From Bacteroidetes bacterium HGW-Bacteroidetes-4 (GTDB taxonomy: Bacteria > Bacteroidota > Bacteroidia > Bacteroidales > SZUA-534): a stretch of 32,074 nucleotides of DNA. Below are positions 32,014 through 32,074 of the stretch, piece by piece. The translations under genes were made by a program, and so were the position numbers. The DNA lies in the NCBI GenBank assembly GCA_002840905.1, contig PHDD01000035.1:1-32074 (forward strand), given 5' to 3'. Numbering within the stretch: the stretch's first letter is position 1; the number at the start of each line of letters is the position of its first letter. The notes under the pieces were generated by a model. The model was not told where the DNA came from and made no database searches. It was given only the letters and a program-made list of their open reading frames with translations.

Positions 32014-32074
32014 CTGTCTGACTTTTTTATTCTTAATATTCAAATCTACTGTTTTTTTTTGATTTCAACTCTTA

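Larger units (their letters stand above)
31604..32074. other. gene-free end of window
   Basis: Apart from the 21-bp array and the 19-bp repeats, 32014-32074 is T-rich and shows no gene, hairpin or promoter that I can support. No terminator for the phospholipase operon was found before the array. Confidence 0.6.

Overview
The window looks like chromosomal DNA of a Bacteroidota bacterium, probably of the Bacteroidales/Marinilabiliales type. That placement is an inference from four things: many promoters match the Bacteroidota -7 element TAnnTTTG; most genes lack a strong Shine-Dalgarno sequence; TonB-dependent receptors, signal-peptide proteins ending in AQ, PepSY and M56-TonB proteins are present; and no single gene identifies the genus. 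Nothing here is an rRNA, tRNA, CRISPR array or complete mobile element. GC content appears by eye to rise from about 23 kb onward; I did not compute it.

Layout. On the minus strand, 53-5459 carries an outer-membrane barrel protein, RluF pseudouridine synthase, a RhlE-type DEAD-box helicase, and a nikR-TonB receptor pair that reads as a nickel-uptake unit. On the plus strand, 5604-6951 holds a low-molecular-weight phosphatase overlapping a fructosamine-kinase homologue, a likely protein-deglycation pair. Next come a DUF1648 membrane protein (minus), a hotdog thioesterase, a flavodiiron protein with a SiaC-like protein (ending at a strong terminator), and then a TPR/SpoIIE-type phosphatase with a large secreted protein of tandem Ig-like repeats.

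From 13843 to 15655 lies a BlaI/M56 pair with three operator-like palindromes spaced exactly 20 bp apart. A TPR protein and a 3-hydroxyacyl-CoA dehydrogenase/acetate kinase pair follow. From 19589 to 26334 is a nitric-oxide response region. It contains a quinol-type NO reductase, a divergent Rrf2 regulator with Fe-S cysteines and a shared palindrome, then a PepSY membrane protein, a small ORF, a cupin, a DUF438-hemerythrin-PAS protein and a DUF1858 protein. It closes at a 17-bp perfect-stem terminator.

The least familiar part is 26556-32074. After a roughly 310-nt hairpin-bearing leader come five tightly packed genes: a patatin/cPLA2-like phospholipase, an alpha/beta hydrolase, a LecA-like lectin-fold protein, a four-helix membrane protein and a secreted protein. 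The last three junctions are 4-bp ATGA overlaps. Six bases after the last stop begins an indel-free array of fifteen 21-bp units, followed by three 19-bp repeats. This cassette is the best candidate for an undescribed system, but its function cannot be read from sequence alone.
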